Assembly (NCBI GenBank): GCA_014379405.1
Contig: JACMLU010000005.1
Span: forward strand, 1-64,000
DNA length: 64,000 nt
Reading direction: 5' to 3'
From: Flavobacterium sp.
GTDB taxonomy: Bacteria > Bacteroidota > Bacteroidia > Flavobacteriales > Flavobacteriaceae
Position numbers and translations under genes: made by a program. The notes below the pieces were generated by a model. That model did no database searches. It was not told the DNA's origin and saw only the letters and a list, made by a program, of their open reading frames with translations. Shown piece after piece: positions 28,017 through 38,054 of this stretch; the first letter of the stretch is position 1, and every line of letters begins with the position of its first letter.

Positions 28017-28889
28017 CTAAAAATTAAGTTTTTCCGGTAAATATTTGGCAACTAATTCTTTGTAATAAGGAAGCAAAGCTTTCACATCTGGTTTGACTGG
28101 TGCTTTTGTATACAAATCATAAGGATTGAATTTTTTGACCCATTCAAACATTTCAACGTCTTTCTCAGTCATTAAATGTGCATAGGCATTTTCTCTATGT
28201 TGTGAGTAAAACGAATGATATCTAATCATATACAAGGCTGGATCTGGCAAATAATCTTTCATTATTTGATACAGATATTCATCGTGTCCCCAACTCATTT
28301 TTACTTTATCTAGGCCACAATTCTCCGAATAAACACCATATTTAGTATTGAATCGGTTATCTGTAAAATCAGGATTTTCCTTGAAGAACTCTGGGTAAAC
28401 TATCTTGTCTGAATACCCGCAGCCTACAGGAAAGGTATCTCCAACTACTGCCCATTGCGGTTCACCAAACAAACATAAAACTTTTCCAAGGTCATGTAAA
28501 AAACCCACAAGAACGAACCAATCTGGATGCCCATCTGCCTTGATTGCTTCAGAAGTTTGCAAAAGGTGTTGGGTTTGATCTAAATCAATATCTGGATCAC
28601 TATCATCAACAAGGGTATTTAAAAAATCAACCGCTTCCCAAATAGACATTTGTTTTTTATTAAACTGTAGAAATTCTTCCTCTTTGCTACAAACAAAATC
28701 ATAAGTTTGATAGGTGTGATTCATTCTGTAAAACTCTTTTACCGTTTCTACCCTTTCTGAATCGACATAATTTCTAAACTCTTCCTTTTCTTTACTATTT
28801 TCTGATGGGTCTGGATAACGAATTAATAAATCATCTTCCCATTCGTCTAAATTTTTCAGCGGCTTATCCGTATCTATTATCTTTTTCAT
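28017..28889 (-). CDS. Myo-inositol oxygenase (MIOX)
   Basis: 290 residues of the diiron MIOX family, which cleaves myo-inositol with O2 to D-glucuronate. All six iron ligands of the human enzyme have counterparts with matching spacing: His108 (TQHLLQ), His132-Asp133 (LHDLGK), His202 (SWGHDEYL), His225 (RYHSFYSQH) and Asp258 (NPYDLYT). Length equals eukaryotic MIOX (about 285). Cytosolic, no signal peptide. It lies 129 bp downstream of the HTCS gene, but its own promoter region carries the 28-bp module shared with susC and GH89, so it is probably induced with them. The product D-glucuronate could feed the SDR at 18920-19735; an isomerase (UxaC) is not in this window. Confidence 0.93.
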   Translation of the reverse strand: MKKIIDTDKPLKNLDEWEDDLLIRYPDPSENSKEKEEFRNYVDSERVETVKEFYRMNHTYQTYDFVCSKEEEFLQFNKKQMSIWEAVDFLNTLVDDSDPDIDLDQTQHLLQTSEAIKADGHPDWFVLVGFLHDLGKVLCLFGEPQWAVVGDTFPVGCGYSDKIVYPEFFKENPDFTDNRFNTKYGVYSENCGLDKVKMSWGHDEYLYQIMKDYLPDPALYMIRYHSFYSQHRENAYAHLMTEKDVEMFEWVKKFNPYDLYTKAPVKPDVKALLPYYKELVAKYLPEKLNF

Positions 28890-28942
28890 ATTATTTAATT
28901 AAAAAGTTACCAGACAAAAATATAGTTTCAAACAGGAAATGA

Positions 28943-28970
28943 AATGGATTAATCCATCAAAAATATGGAT
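28943..28970 (-). promoter_or_regulatory. Shared 28-bp promoter/operator module of MIOX
   Basis: On the minus strand the module reads ATCCATATTTTTGATGGATT then AATCCATT. It contains a -7 box TATTTTTG (complement of 28958-28965) flanked by TCCAT direct repeats 21 bp apart, plus a palindrome ATGGATTAATCCAT just after the box. The ATG is 69 bp from the box. It is 21/28 identical to 55312-55339 and 20/28 identical to 50791-50818, with no gap. Probable target of the HTCS; inference. Confidence 0.6.
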
Positions 28971-29017
28971 AGATTATAATTAGAGGACGATTTTATCCCT
29001 ATATAAAACACTACACC

Positions 29018-32000
29018 CTAATTAATTAACTTACTTGGAGGAAAACCAAATTGTTTTTTGAAACATCTGCTAAAATACAAGGGATCATTAAAGCCTACTA
29101 AATCGGTTACTTCAGAAACATTATACTTTTTTGTTTTCAGAAGTTGTGCGGCTTTTTTCAAACGTATGGTTCTAATAAATTCATTAGGAGCTAAATCAGT
29201 AAGTTCTTTTATTTTTCGGTATAATTTTGAAGAACTTACCCCCAATTTATCACAAAGAAATTCTGTTGACAATTCCAACTCGCTCAAGTTATCGTTTATT
29301 AAATTAGTGACTTTTGCCATAAAATCTTCATCAATTGGAGAATGGGTAAGCAAGCCAATCTTGCTTTCCACTTCGTCAGAGAATTTTGCTTTTAATTCTA
29401 ATCTTGATTTAATAATGTTTTCAATGACTGTTATTAGCAACGAAGGTTCGAATGGTTTTACAATATAGCCATCTGCACCAATGCCATATCCTTTTACCTT
29501 ATCTTCATTATCAGAAAGTGCCGTTAGTAACACAACTGGTATGTGACTGATAAACTCGTCATTTTTTAGTTCTTGGCAAAAATCGAGTCCATTCATAACT
29601 GGCATCATTACATCGGCAACACAGAGGATTGGTTTAATTTGTCTGCAAATTTTAAGTCCTTCCATTCCATTTTCGGCCTCGTAAACTTTGTAATAATCGG
29701 ATAAATAATCCACTAGATATTTCCTGAGTTCAGTATTGTCTTCGACAACCAATATTTTTTGTTTTAACTCTGTATTTTGAAGTATTTTTTTTACTGATTT
29801 TTCAGGAAGAGATATACTAGAGTTGTCATTTTTCAAAACATATTCAAATACTTCTTTATCATTATAAAAACTGCGGTCAATCGGGATTTCAACAGTAAAT
29901 AAACTTCCTTTGCCGGGAGTACTTTGCACGCTTATTATTCCTTTATGAAGTGCTACCAATGATTTTACCAACGACAGACCAATCCCTGATCCTGTATTGT
30001 GTTCTTTGATATTGGTAACTTGATAAAAGCGTTTGAAAATTTTTTCTTGACTTTTCAAAGGAATTCCAATCCCGTTGTCGCTTACTTCAATAACCAATAA
30101 TCCATCCACTCCATCTTTTAACCTAATAAACAAATCTATATTGCCGTATTTATTTGTAAATTTTAAAGCATTCGATAAAAGATTGTACAGGATTTTATCG
30201 TACTTGTCGTTATCTATCCAACCTGTTATTTCTCCATTTTCGGTATTAAAATTTAATCTAATGTTTTTATTGTAAGCCAGTTCTTTAAAAGAATCATATA
30301 TATTTTTAGAATAGGCGACAATATCCGTTTTTGAAACTTTAAGTTTTAATTCTCCTGCTTGTGCTTTCCTAAAATCGAGTACTTGATTGACCAAGTTTAA
30401 CAACCTACTGGCATTTTGATGAATCAAATTATACCTGCTTTTTTGATATTCGGTTGCATTACCTTCCTCAATCAATTGTTTGGCTGGCCCCAAAATAAGG
30501 GTCAAAGGCGTTCTTAACTCATGCGAGATATTGGTAAAAAATCGAAGTTTTTCATTATTCAATTTAATGTCATGTTCTCTATTTACTTTTTCAGTAAGCA
30601 ATTCTTGTTTTAATTGAATGCGGTTTCTAACCTCTTTTCTAACAAAATAAAAAATAAAATACAACAGTACCAGAAATAACAATAATGCCATTGGCGTTAA
30701 CCAAAACGGAGGCAAAACCTTTATTTGATAGGAAGATATCTTGCTCCAATGTCCATCACTGTTGCTGGATTTTATTTTAAACACATAATTACCCGGATAA
30801 AGATTGGTATATTGAACCGTTCTTAAGTTGCTATTGGTCGTTATCCAATTCTTGTCAAATCCTTCCAACATATATTCAAACTTGTTCAATTTTTCGTTTG
30901 CAAATGAAGGCACCGAAAACTGAAGCGAAAAATTGCGGTTTTTATAGTCCAACTCAATTATTCTATCATAATTCAAATCTTTAACCAATGGAACTTGTCC
31001 GTTAATTTCCATTCCTGGAAACACCTCTTCATTCTGAATTTTAAATTCCGTGACAATGGGTTTGGGCGACCAATTATTTTTTTTCATTGTTTGGGGCGAA
31101 AAATAAATAATGCCGTTTTTACCCCCTAAATAAATTTTTGAATTATTAAAATTAAAAAAACCACTGGAACTAAAAACATCTAATCTGTTTCCACTATTGA
31201 CATAGTATACGTTAATCTCTTTTAAATCGGATTTTAACCAAGCAATACTATTATTATTTATATTTAACCATAAATCACCATTAGTATCCAATAACATATC
31301 GGTAATCCACTTTCCGGAAAGTTCCTTAAGATGTGAAATGGATTTGAATTTGTTTTTTGAAGGTTCATAAAGACATAAACCATAACGGGTGGAAGCCCAA
31401 ATCGTTCCTTTTTTGTCAATCAGAACATCACTTACATTGTCATCATATGGTACCCCATTTTCTTTTTTAGAAAGCGACTTATAGATTTCTATTTTGCCTG
31501 ATCTAATGTTATATCGCACCACACCAGTTTCTGTTGCGAACCAAATATTGTTTTTATTGTCTTTTTCTATGGCATTGATTTGAAAACCGGGCAATAATTT
31601 CCCTTTGGAAACTTGAACTTCCAAGGTTTTTGTATTTAATGTAACAGCTCCTTCTCCAAAAGAACCTACCATCATCGTTTGTGGGCTAATACTGCAAAAA
31701 GCAAATAAGGCAGCCGACTCAAACCCGAGGCTAATTTCTTTTGAAGAATTAGTGGCGTAATTATACACCATCAAATTACCATTCCAAAGACCGCAATAAA
31801 AAATCTTCCCATCTTCTGAATAAATACTGGCAATATCCTTGTCATTATTATATAACGGCATAAAACCATTGAGATTTGACACAAAAAGTCCATTATGACT
31901 AGTTGCAACAATTACTTTTCCATCATACGTTTTAGCAAAGCCTCGAATGCGAGGAGCTTGATTTCCAATGTAACGGGATATGTCTTTATTGAGTGTAAAC

Positions 32001-33052
32001 TGATTTTCGTATGGATCGAATTTATCTAATCCATCTTCTGTTCCTATCCATAACACTCCAGAAGCATCAAAATACAATGCCGAGACTAAATTATCTACTA
32101 TCGAAGTGTCTTCTGATAATACCGAATAATACCATTTGTAATCCCCTTTCTGAATATCTTCTAATTGCTTGCAAACCAACAATCCTCCTAAAGTACCAAC
32201 CCAATATTTACCATCTGGTGCTCGGGCAACCGACAAAAAATACGGCCCTAAACTTCCTCTAATTTCTTTGTTTTCAATATATAAGTTAACAAATCGATCA
32301 TTTTTTTCATCAAATTTATAAAGTCCTTGACGTGTTCCCACAAAAATATCCGACTTGGCATCTTCATAAATAAAATTTACATAGGGATTCTTCGCAGTAG
32401 AATTTGGAACAAAGAGCGTGTAATCATTAATTTTTACGATAGCACCTTTAGAGTCCATAGTTATTTTGGCCACAGATCCTTTTTCATAACTTCCAATCCA
32501 GATATTCCCTCTTTTGTCTTCGAAAATTTCTTTTACATAATTAAATCCCTTAATGGGAATTTTTTCAAATCGGTTTTCTTTCAAAAAAAACATATAAAGA
32601 CCCTTGTTTTTTGTGCCTACCCAAACTCTTTTGAATTTGTCCACATAAACCGATCGAATCTCTTCCTCAGGCAAACTATTGGGATCTTCTTTATTGGAAA
32701 AAAAAGTGGTAAAAACTTGGGTGTCCAATTTAAAAAGTGTCAGACCTTTTCTAGTACCTATCCATAAATTGTTTGATTCTTCATCTAGTTCCAATGCTGT
32801 AATGTCGTCATTGTATAATTTATTCGTACCAGGCGAAGAACTCATATAGTTTTTGAATTGATAGCCGTCAAAACGATTCAATCCTGAGAAAGTACCCAAC
32901 CATAAAAACCCTTTTTTATCTTGTACAATATGCCTAACCGAATTATGTGACAAACCATTATTGTCATTATAATGCGTGAATTTTATATTCTGTGAATATG
33001 AATATAAAAAGGTGATTAAACTAAAGAATAATATATAAGGATTCCGTTTCAT
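29018..33052 (-). CDS. Hybrid two-component system sensor/regulator (HTCS)
   Basis: 1344 residues. Signal peptide (1-20), then a periplasmic two-bladed propeller sensor made of Reg_prop repeats (about 25-690; KGFLWLGTFSGLNRFDG is a typical unit), a Y_Y_Y domain ending near KIKSSNSDGHWS, one TM helix (about 785-805), HisKA with phospho-acceptor His in FFTNISHELRTPL, HATPase with NLLSNALKFT, DNGIGIP and GSGIGLSLVK, a REC domain with acceptor Asp in CVADVMMPVMNG, and a C-terminal AraC-type HTH ending PPSKLIN. HTCS proteins bind a periplasmic oligosaccharide and activate the promoters of their PUL. All domains appear intact. It lies inside the locus, in the same direction, which makes it the likely activator of the 28-bp promoter module. 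Confidence 0.93.
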   Translation of the reverse strand: MKRNPYILFFSLITFLYSYSQNIKFTHYNDNNGLSHNSVRHIVQDKKGFLWLGTFSGLNRFDGYQFKNYMSSSPGTNKLYNDDITALELDEESNNLWIGTRKGLTLFKLDTQVFTTFFSNKEDPNSLPEEEIRSVYVDKFKRVWVGTKNKGLYMFFLKENRFEKIPIKGFNYVKEIFEDKRGNIWIGSYEKGSVAKITMDSKGAIVKINDYTLFVPNSTAKNPYVNFIYEDAKSDIFVGTRQGLYKFDEKNDRFVNLYIENKEIRGSLGPYFLSVARAPDGKYWVGTLGGLLVCKQLEDIQKGDYKWYYSVLSEDTSIVDNLVSALYFDASGVLWIGTEDGLDKFDPYENQFTLNKDISRYIGNQAPRIRGFAKTYDGKVIVATSHNGLFVSNLNGFMPLYNNDKDIASIYSEDGKIFYCGLWNGNLMVYNYATNSSKEISLGFESAALFAFCSISPQTMMVGSFGEGAVTLNTKTLEVQVSKGKLLPGFQINAIEKDNKNNIWFATETGVVRYNIRSGKIEIYKSLSKKENGVPYDDNVSDVLIDKKGTIWASTRYGLCLYEPSKNKFKSISHLKELSGKWITDMLLDTNGDLWLNINNNSIAWLKSDLKEINVYYVNSGNRLDVFSSSGFFNFNNSKIYLGGKNGIIYFSPQTMKKNNWSPKPIVTEFKIQNEEVFPGMEINGQVPLVKDLNYDRIIELDYKNRNFSLQFSVPSFANEKLNKFEYMLEGFDKNWITTNSNLRTVQYTNLYPGNYVFKIKSSNSDGHWSKISSYQIKVLPPFWLTPMALLLFLVLLYFIFYFVRKEVRNRIQLKQELLTEKVNREHDIKLNNEKLRFFTNISHELRTPLTLILGPAKQLIEEGNATEYQKSRYNLIHQNASRLLNLVNQVLDFRKAQAGELKLKVSKTDIVAYSKNIYDSFKELAYNKNIRLNFNTENGEITGWIDNDKYDKILYNLLSNALKFTNKYGNIDLFIRLKDGVDGLLVIEVSDNGIGIPLKSQEKIFKRFYQVTNIKEHNTGSGIGLSLVKSLVALHKGIISVQSTPGKGSLFTVEIPIDRSFYNDKEVFEYVLKNDNSSISLPEKSVKKILQNTELKQKILVVEDNTELRKYLVDYLSDYYKVYEAENGMEGLKICRQIKPILCVADVMMPVMNGLDFCQELKNDEFISHIPVVLLTALSDNEDKVKGYGIGADGYIVKPFEPSLLITVIENIIKSRLELKAKFSDEVESKIGLLTHSPIDEDFMAKVTNLINDNLSELELSTEFLCDKLGVSSSKLYRKIKELTDLAPNEFIRTIRLKKAAQLLKTKKYNVSEVTDLVGFNDPLYFSRCFKKQFGFPPSKLIN

Positions 33053-33199
33053 ATTTGTGAATTATATTTTCAGCGGTCAAATATGTTATCGCCTTTTTAC
33101 TCATTGGTGTTCGCTAGCGCAAACTCCTTGTTAATGGCGATTTCATAAAATGAATTATAGATGCAATTTAATATTTTTAAACCAATAAATTTATTCCCA

Positions 33200-35026
33200 T
33201 CAAGGATTTAATCGGTCTATCTGGTTCGTTTTTAGGTTGATTTTAAAATGATTTGAAGGTTGCCCTTTCATCGTTTTTTGAATTATTTTGGACCATAAAA
33301 TAAATTGCTTATTGCCCGATTTTTCGAGTTGTTCGCACACTATTTGGTATTGTTTCAATCTTTTGGCACCTATCTCCGGAATGGCCAATTCATCGGCGTT
33401 TTTCAATCTGTAAAAATCGAAAATCATATCAAAACCAGTCCAGGATTCAAAATCTTGAATGGTCAAATTATTGGACGATAATTCTTTGTCGATAGCCACA
33501 GTATTGTTATTGATTTGCAATAAATTTTTGCCGGAAAGCTTTACGATAGAAGCCAAAAATGAAACCGGAAAATCTTCAGGCAAAAACCGAAGTCGCACTA
33601 ATTCTTTTAAATGCCAGAGTGTGAAATCTTCATAATCTTTGGCTTTCAGGATATCTCTATTCCAAATATTGGGGCTTTTTATGTTTTGCAAATGGGCATA
33701 TTCTTCTTCATAAAAAGGAAACAAACTGTTGAACTTTGGAACCGAACCAACCAAGACCGTTTCGACCTCCACTTCATTATTGGAATGGATAGTCAGTATT
33801 TTATAGGCAGGTTGATAGGCGGCCAAGGAAGGCGTTTGTATATTAAACAAGGTATTCCCTTTAGCTGTTGTTCGTACTCCCGTGTCATTGATGTGCATGT
33901 GCCCGCCAAAATGAATTTGGATTCCCGCATCGGCAAATGTTTGGGCGACATCCTCGTTGGGTACTCTATCGAGTTGCATTTTATTGGAACCAAACAGCAA
34001 TTTCATTTCAGGTGAGGCATCATCATTAAAATCGACCATTGGATAATGGCTAAAGGCAATCAATATTTTTCCTTTTTGTTTGGCTTCTGCCGAGATTTTT
34101 TTTACCCAATTTATCAAATGATTTTTATACAAAAGGACATTATTATAACCTATGTTGGCTCCAGAAAAATCGTGGGGATTATCCAGTAAACCAGACAACT
34201 TTTCGTTTGGAACATAGGCATTGGCATCTATTGCCAAAAGCCAAACTCCCTTGATTGGTTCTACCAAATAGCTCGCATCTGGAAGTGATAAGTTGGTATT
34301 TTTAAGACTGTAAATTCTTTTTTGCAATGCAGATGCTGCCAAAGCGGTATCAAAATTATAGCTTTCATAATCATAAGTTGAAAAAGGAGTTTCCCAATAC
34401 AAATAGTTTTTTTGTGGGAAGAAACCAAAATTCGCCATTTCATTCAAGGTTTCTTTATAGCCTCCGTTTTTTATGTCGGAAGTGATAACGGGTTCTAATT
34501 CGTGTTCGTCCGAGTTAGTTTTCGAACTGCTGATAATTTGTTCTTTTCCGTACTTTCCCAAAAAATCGGTTTTAGTCGCTTCTTGAGAAAAAGGTCTAAC
34601 AGCATCGTGATTTCCTGTTGTCACGAAAAATTCCATATCGTATTTTTTGGAGTATTCGTCCAGTATTTTTCGCAATCCTCTGACGTGTATGGGTTGTCCG
34701 TCATCACTAAAATCACCTGGAAGTACCACTTGTTTGATTCCTCTTTTCGAAATATCATTTAAAGCTTCTAAAAAGGCAAAATAGTTTTCATTGTAAATTC
34801 GGGTGGAATGCAATTGCGAACTCATCGTCCTGATATTGGCATATTCGCCCGTTACCGGATTTTGAATTCCTTGATAATTGTTATCTTGAAATTTTCCAAA
34901 AATATCTTGTAAATGAACATCGGCGATAAAAGCGATGCGCACATTTTTCATAACTGGCTGCTGTTCCGTTTTACATGAAACCAGAATAAGCAAAACCAGA
35001 ATAAGAAGATTTTTATTAAATTTCAT
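33200..35026 (-). CDS. Calcineurin-like metallophosphoesterase, lipoprotein
   Basis: 608 residues with a lipoprotein signal (ILVSC, Cys18). The five metal-binding blocks of metallophosphoesterases are present in order: FIADVHL (33-39), LPGDFSDDG, TGNHD, FSHYP and FGGHMHIND. The C-terminal 200 residues are a helical extension without known domain. Family members remove phosphate from nucleotides, phospho-sugars or phospholipid head-groups; the lipobox places it in the periplasm or on the surface. Located between the HTCS and a DUF4861 gene in the PUL, which suggests a phosphate-bearing substrate such as a phospho-inositol glycan; the target is inferred only. Confidence 0.82.
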   Translation of the reverse strand: MKFNKNLLILVLLILVSCKTEQQPVMKNVRIAFIADVHLQDIFGKFQDNNYQGIQNPVTGEYANIRTMSSQLHSTRIYNENYFAFLEALNDISKRGIKQVVLPGDFSDDGQPIHVRGLRKILDEYSKKYDMEFFVTTGNHDAVRPFSQEATKTDFLGKYGKEQIISSSKTNSDEHELEPVITSDIKNGGYKETLNEMANFGFFPQKNYLYWETPFSTYDYESYNFDTALAASALQKRIYSLKNTNLSLPDASYLVEPIKGVWLLAIDANAYVPNEKLSGLLDNPHDFSGANIGYNNVLLYKNHLINWVKKISAEAKQKGKILIAFSHYPMVDFNDDASPEMKLLFGSNKMQLDRVPNEDVAQTFADAGIQIHFGGHMHINDTGVRTTAKGNTLFNIQTPSLAAYQPAYKILTIHSNNEVEVETVLVGSVPKFNSLFPFYEEEYAHLQNIKSPNIWNRDILKAKDYEDFTLWHLKELVRLRFLPEDFPVSFLASIVKLSGKNLLQINNNTVAIDKELSSNNLTIQDFESWTGFDMIFDFYRLKNADELAIPEIGAKRLKQYQIVCEQLEKSGNKQFILWSKIIQKTMKGQPSNHFKINLKTNQIDRLNP

Positions 35027-35050
35027 TGAAAACCAATAATTATTTTTTTG

Positions 35051-35075
35051 AGGGAAGGTTTAATTAGCCTTCCCT
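35051..35075. other. Intergenic hairpin between DUF4861 and phosphoesterase genes
   Basis: AGGGAAGG (35051-35058) pairs with CCTTCCCT (35068-35075). On the transcribed minus strand it is not followed by a U-tract, so it may be an RNA stability or processing hairpin rather than a terminator. Confidence 0.45.
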
Positions 35076-35129
35076 TCTATAGTTATGCTACTAAAAGTTA
35101 ATAAAACACATCGAAATGTGTCGTTTTCC

Positions 35130-35978
35130 CTATTTTATGAAAGCTTCTAATTTATCCAAAGTGTTTATTTCTTTCTCTCTAGCACTTGCTGATACAATTT
35201 GAGTCTCTAAATACTTTGTTGGTTTAGAGATTAATAAATACTGTGTTCCATCATCGTTATTTTTTACATAATTTTTAGGATTGTATTTTATGGCTGCTCC
35301 AATTCCAATAACTTCTGCAGCCACATCTTCAGGATGTTTTCCCCAAACGGCGATATAATTAGCACCTTTTTTGGTTTCGAAACCTTTAAAATAATTTACT
35401 CCGGTAACAAACTGAACTTTTTCTCCATTCAAGCTAAAAGCTTCCACTTTGGCTTCTCTTTTTCCAGAATACACTGTAACACGAACCATAATGTCCACTT
35501 TTTTTCCTTTGTAGGGAACTCCTCTAGAAATCATTTCCATCCATGAAGTAGTAGCTGTTTTTCCAACACGAGCCAAACGATTGGTTACTGGATTTAACGG
35601 AACTACTTTTTCACTGTCCCAAAGCTTAACTCCTCCTAAACCTACTGTCGCTCCAACTTTATAGTAATCAGCTCCCCATCCTTCTTTTTGTTTTTCTGCA
35701 GTTGGATACCAATGTGCTTTTTTCAACTCTAAACCTGGTTTTGCTTTAGAATAAACGTCAATAGCCACTTTATCACTAAAATAGATTCGCAATGCCATCC
35801 ACTCGTTTTCGATTGCTGGACCGTGATGCCCAATTACGGAGTACAAATCACCTGATTCTGAACCAATGTCAGTCAAGTAACTTATTTTTTCGGCCTTCAT
35901 ATACAAACTGGTGTCTGTATTATTTTGTCCAAAACAGGTACAACAAAACAGCAAAGCAGCCATAAATGATAATTTCAT
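35130..35978 (-). CDS. DUF4861 family secreted protein
   Basis: 282 residues with a signal peptide (MKLSFMAALLFCCTCFGQ). The mature sequence, with GHHGPAIENEWMALRIYFSDKVAIDVYSKAKPG and later GWGADYYKVGATVGLGGVKLWD, matches the DUF4861 type found repeatedly in Bacteroidota loci for uronic-acid-containing polysaccharides. Its activity is not known to me; a beta-sandwich lyase, hydrolase or binding role has been suggested by context for such proteins. Conserved His, Glu and Tyr residues in GHHGPAIE and WGADYY are candidate functional sites. It is between an (alpha/alpha)-toroid-like protein and the phosphoesterase, with 82 and 103 bp gaps. Confidence 0.7.
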   Translation of the reverse strand: MKLSFMAALLFCCTCFGQNNTDTSLYMKAEKISYLTDIGSESGDLYSVIGHHGPAIENEWMALRIYFSDKVAIDVYSKAKPGLELKKAHWYPTAEKQKEGWGADYYKVGATVGLGGVKLWDSEKVVPLNPVTNRLARVGKTATTSWMEMISRGVPYKGKKVDIMVRVTVYSGKREAKVEAFSLNGEKVQFVTGVNYFKGFETKKGANYIAVWGKHPEDVAAEVIGIGAAIKYNPKNYVKNNDDGTQYLLISKPTKYLETQIVSASAREKEINTLDKLEAFIK

Positions 35979-36060
35979 AATTTCAATTATTTTTAGATTA
36001 AATTTAATTTTTCGTAAAATTAAGTAAACTTTCTACAATGCTCGAAGAATTCTTTTATTA

Positions 36061-37857
36061 TTAAGAAATAGTCATTTTGTGATGAAAAGGCGTGAATCCA
36101 GTAATATAAACATGTACCCCATCAGTACGCAAACTGCCTTGATGATAGGTATATTCTTCGCTGTCTAAAGTTTCAATATTTTGATGCTCTAATTTTCCTG
36201 GTCCAAATTGAATTGTATCGGCTCCCATAGACATTCGACCCATTCCCGAATTTAGAAAATAATTGCCTTTATCATCCTTTTCGACACCCGCAATAGCACT
36301 ACCTTCTTTAAAACACAATTCTATAGTCACTTCAACATTGGGAGGGCCATCTACTTTAAAATCTATATCTAAAGAACCGTTATTTTCTGTAACTTCTATA
36401 ACCGAAATTTGTGTTTTTACATTGCTTTTTACTCTTGAATCAAATTCCATTTTATTCCAAAATCGTCCATCTTGTGAGGGCGACAATTCATAATCAGCAT
36501 CCGCTTTGCAAAATTCTGCGGCAAGTGGTTGGTAATAATCACCTTCTTTAGTTTCTTTCAAAATGTATTTATTTCCTTCTTTGACCATACCATCAGCACT
36601 GAAATAGCCCATTCTGAAAAACGAAGTGGAAAGGCGCATGTATTTTAATATTGCATCGCCCTTTCGATATGTCAAAAAGTTGGGATTTGACGATCTACCC
36701 GAAACAATCATTACCGGTTTATCATTACCACCAAATAATGTTATGGCAGTTTTATCGTGCCTGATTCTGGCCAAATTCGATAATGCAAAAAACTTCTCAT
36801 AATCATTCTTTATATTGCCGACAGCCGGAAGTGGCTGCTGAAGCTCTTTGTTTTCCATAAAAAACAACAACGAACCTGATAGCGTTTCAGTAGTAAAATC
36901 AGGAAGATTTTCGATAGTTTTAGCCATAGAAACAAAGATTGGATTCTTGGTATGAATGGCCATATAACGGTATTGCAAATAAAATTTGGCAACATTAATG
37001 TCCATAAATTGATCCTGTCTTCGGGAATCAAGCGTAACCAAATCGCCATTGGGTTCTGTGTGATAATAATAGGCGGTCAGGTTTTTTTGAACGATATCCA
37101 ATAATTCCGGCTTATTCAGCAACCTTGCCATAGTAATCAATGCTTTGTCAATAACGGCAGAGTAAACTCCGCTCCGTTCTGAATAATGCCCATCAGCATC
37201 AATATAAACCCCTTCGGCCAACCATTGTTCAATTCTTCGAATATATTTGGCATCCGGATACAGGGAATTAATGTTGGCCAAAGCCGCACTAACCACCCAT
37301 CTGTGATTGGGAGTATGAACCCCTCCCGTAACCATAGCTTCTCCTGCGTTAACGATAAACTTTTTGAATTTATCCCTTAAGCCTTCCAAATCTTGTTGTT
37401 TATTAAGATTTAAAACTGCAGCTGCTGGGCAAATATATTCCAAAATAAACGCGGTATCTGGCGGTGATTGTCGGTTTCCTCCAGCGTCTAATGTGCCATC
37501 TGGATATTGCTCCTTCAACATTATATCCATTGCTTGATTCAGTTTCTCGGCCAAAACTTTGGACTTGAAATAAACTGATTCCGAATGAGAAATTGAAGCG
37601 GTCATCGCTGTTATGGCACTTGCCAATGGTCGAAAATTACTGAGTCGAATATTGGTTTTTTGTATTCCTTTGTCCAAAAGACTTTTCACTTTGGCATCAT
37701 TATTCAAAAGGAGATTTTTCATTAATTGAACATCTACTTTTGGCTGTTTATTGCTTGAAAATAAATCATTTGCAAAAGCAATATCACTCACTAAAGCTCC
37801 TGCCAAAGTGAGACCACCTAGTCTAATAAATTTTCCACGACTCATTTGATGTTTCAT
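36061..37857 (-). CDS. Secreted (alpha/alpha)6-toroid-like protein, candidate polysaccharide lyase
   Basis: 598 residues. The N-terminus MSRGKFIRLGGLTLAGALVSDIAFA resembles a Tat signal but with one Arg (RG rather than RR). The first 350 residues are helix-rich with motifs such as YPDGTLDAGGNRQSPPDTAF, HTPNHRWVVSAALANI and DADGHYSERSGVYS; the second half is beta-rich (LTYRKGDAILKYMRLSTSFFRMGYF and MEFDSRVKSNV). This layout, toroid followed by beta-sandwich with Asn/His/Arg/Tyr clusters, is that of PL8/PL21-like lyases and heparinase II/III relatives. I cannot assign a family. HTPNHRW and the YSERSGVYS tyrosine are candidate catalytic positions. Next to DUF4861 in the PUL, so a uronic-acid-linked substrate is likely. 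Confidence 0.6.
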   Translation of the reverse strand: MKHQMSRGKFIRLGGLTLAGALVSDIAFANDLFSSNKQPKVDVQLMKNLLLNNDAKVKSLLDKGIQKTNIRLSNFRPLASAITAMTASISHSESVYFKSKVLAEKLNQAMDIMLKEQYPDGTLDAGGNRQSPPDTAFILEYICPAAAVLNLNKQQDLEGLRDKFKKFIVNAGEAMVTGGVHTPNHRWVVSAALANINSLYPDAKYIRRIEQWLAEGVYIDADGHYSERSGVYSAVIDKALITMARLLNKPELLDIVQKNLTAYYYHTEPNGDLVTLDSRRQDQFMDINVAKFYLQYRYMAIHTKNPIFVSMAKTIENLPDFTTETLSGSLLFFMENKELQQPLPAVGNIKNDYEKFFALSNLARIRHDKTAITLFGGNDKPVMIVSGRSSNPNFLTYRKGDAILKYMRLSTSFFRMGYFSADGMVKEGNKYILKETKEGDYYQPLAAEFCKADADYELSPSQDGRFWNKMEFDSRVKSNVKTQISVIEVTENNGSLDIDFKVDGPPNVEVTIELCFKEGSAIAGVEKDDKGNYFLNSGMGRMSMGADTIQFGPGKLEHQNIETLDSEEYTYHQGSLRTDGVHVYITGFTPFHHKMTIS

Positions 37858-37882
37858 ATATTGCTGTTTTTTTGCCGATTAA

Positions 37883-37984
37883 AAAATGACCGCAGATTCG
37901 CAGATTAAAAAAAAGATTTTATAGCATAATTTGCACTAATTCCGCTGAAAGCGGTTTTAAAATCTGTGAATCTGCGGTCATTTT
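37883..37984. repeat. Inverted repeat with 24-bp arms between PUL genes
   Basis: Arms 37883-37906 (AAAATGACCGCAGATTCGCA..) and 37961-37984 pair over 24 bp with one mismatch. A small inner hairpin CCGCTGAAAGCGG is at 37942-37954. It lies in the 197-bp gap between the small secreted protein gene and the lyase-like gene, both minus-strand, and may act as a terminator or be a REP-type element. Confidence 0.7.
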
Positions 37985-38054
37985 AAACTCATACGTTTGT
38001 CCTGTCTTGCTAATAAGAACTATATATCAATCACTGCTTTTTAATATCCGTAAA

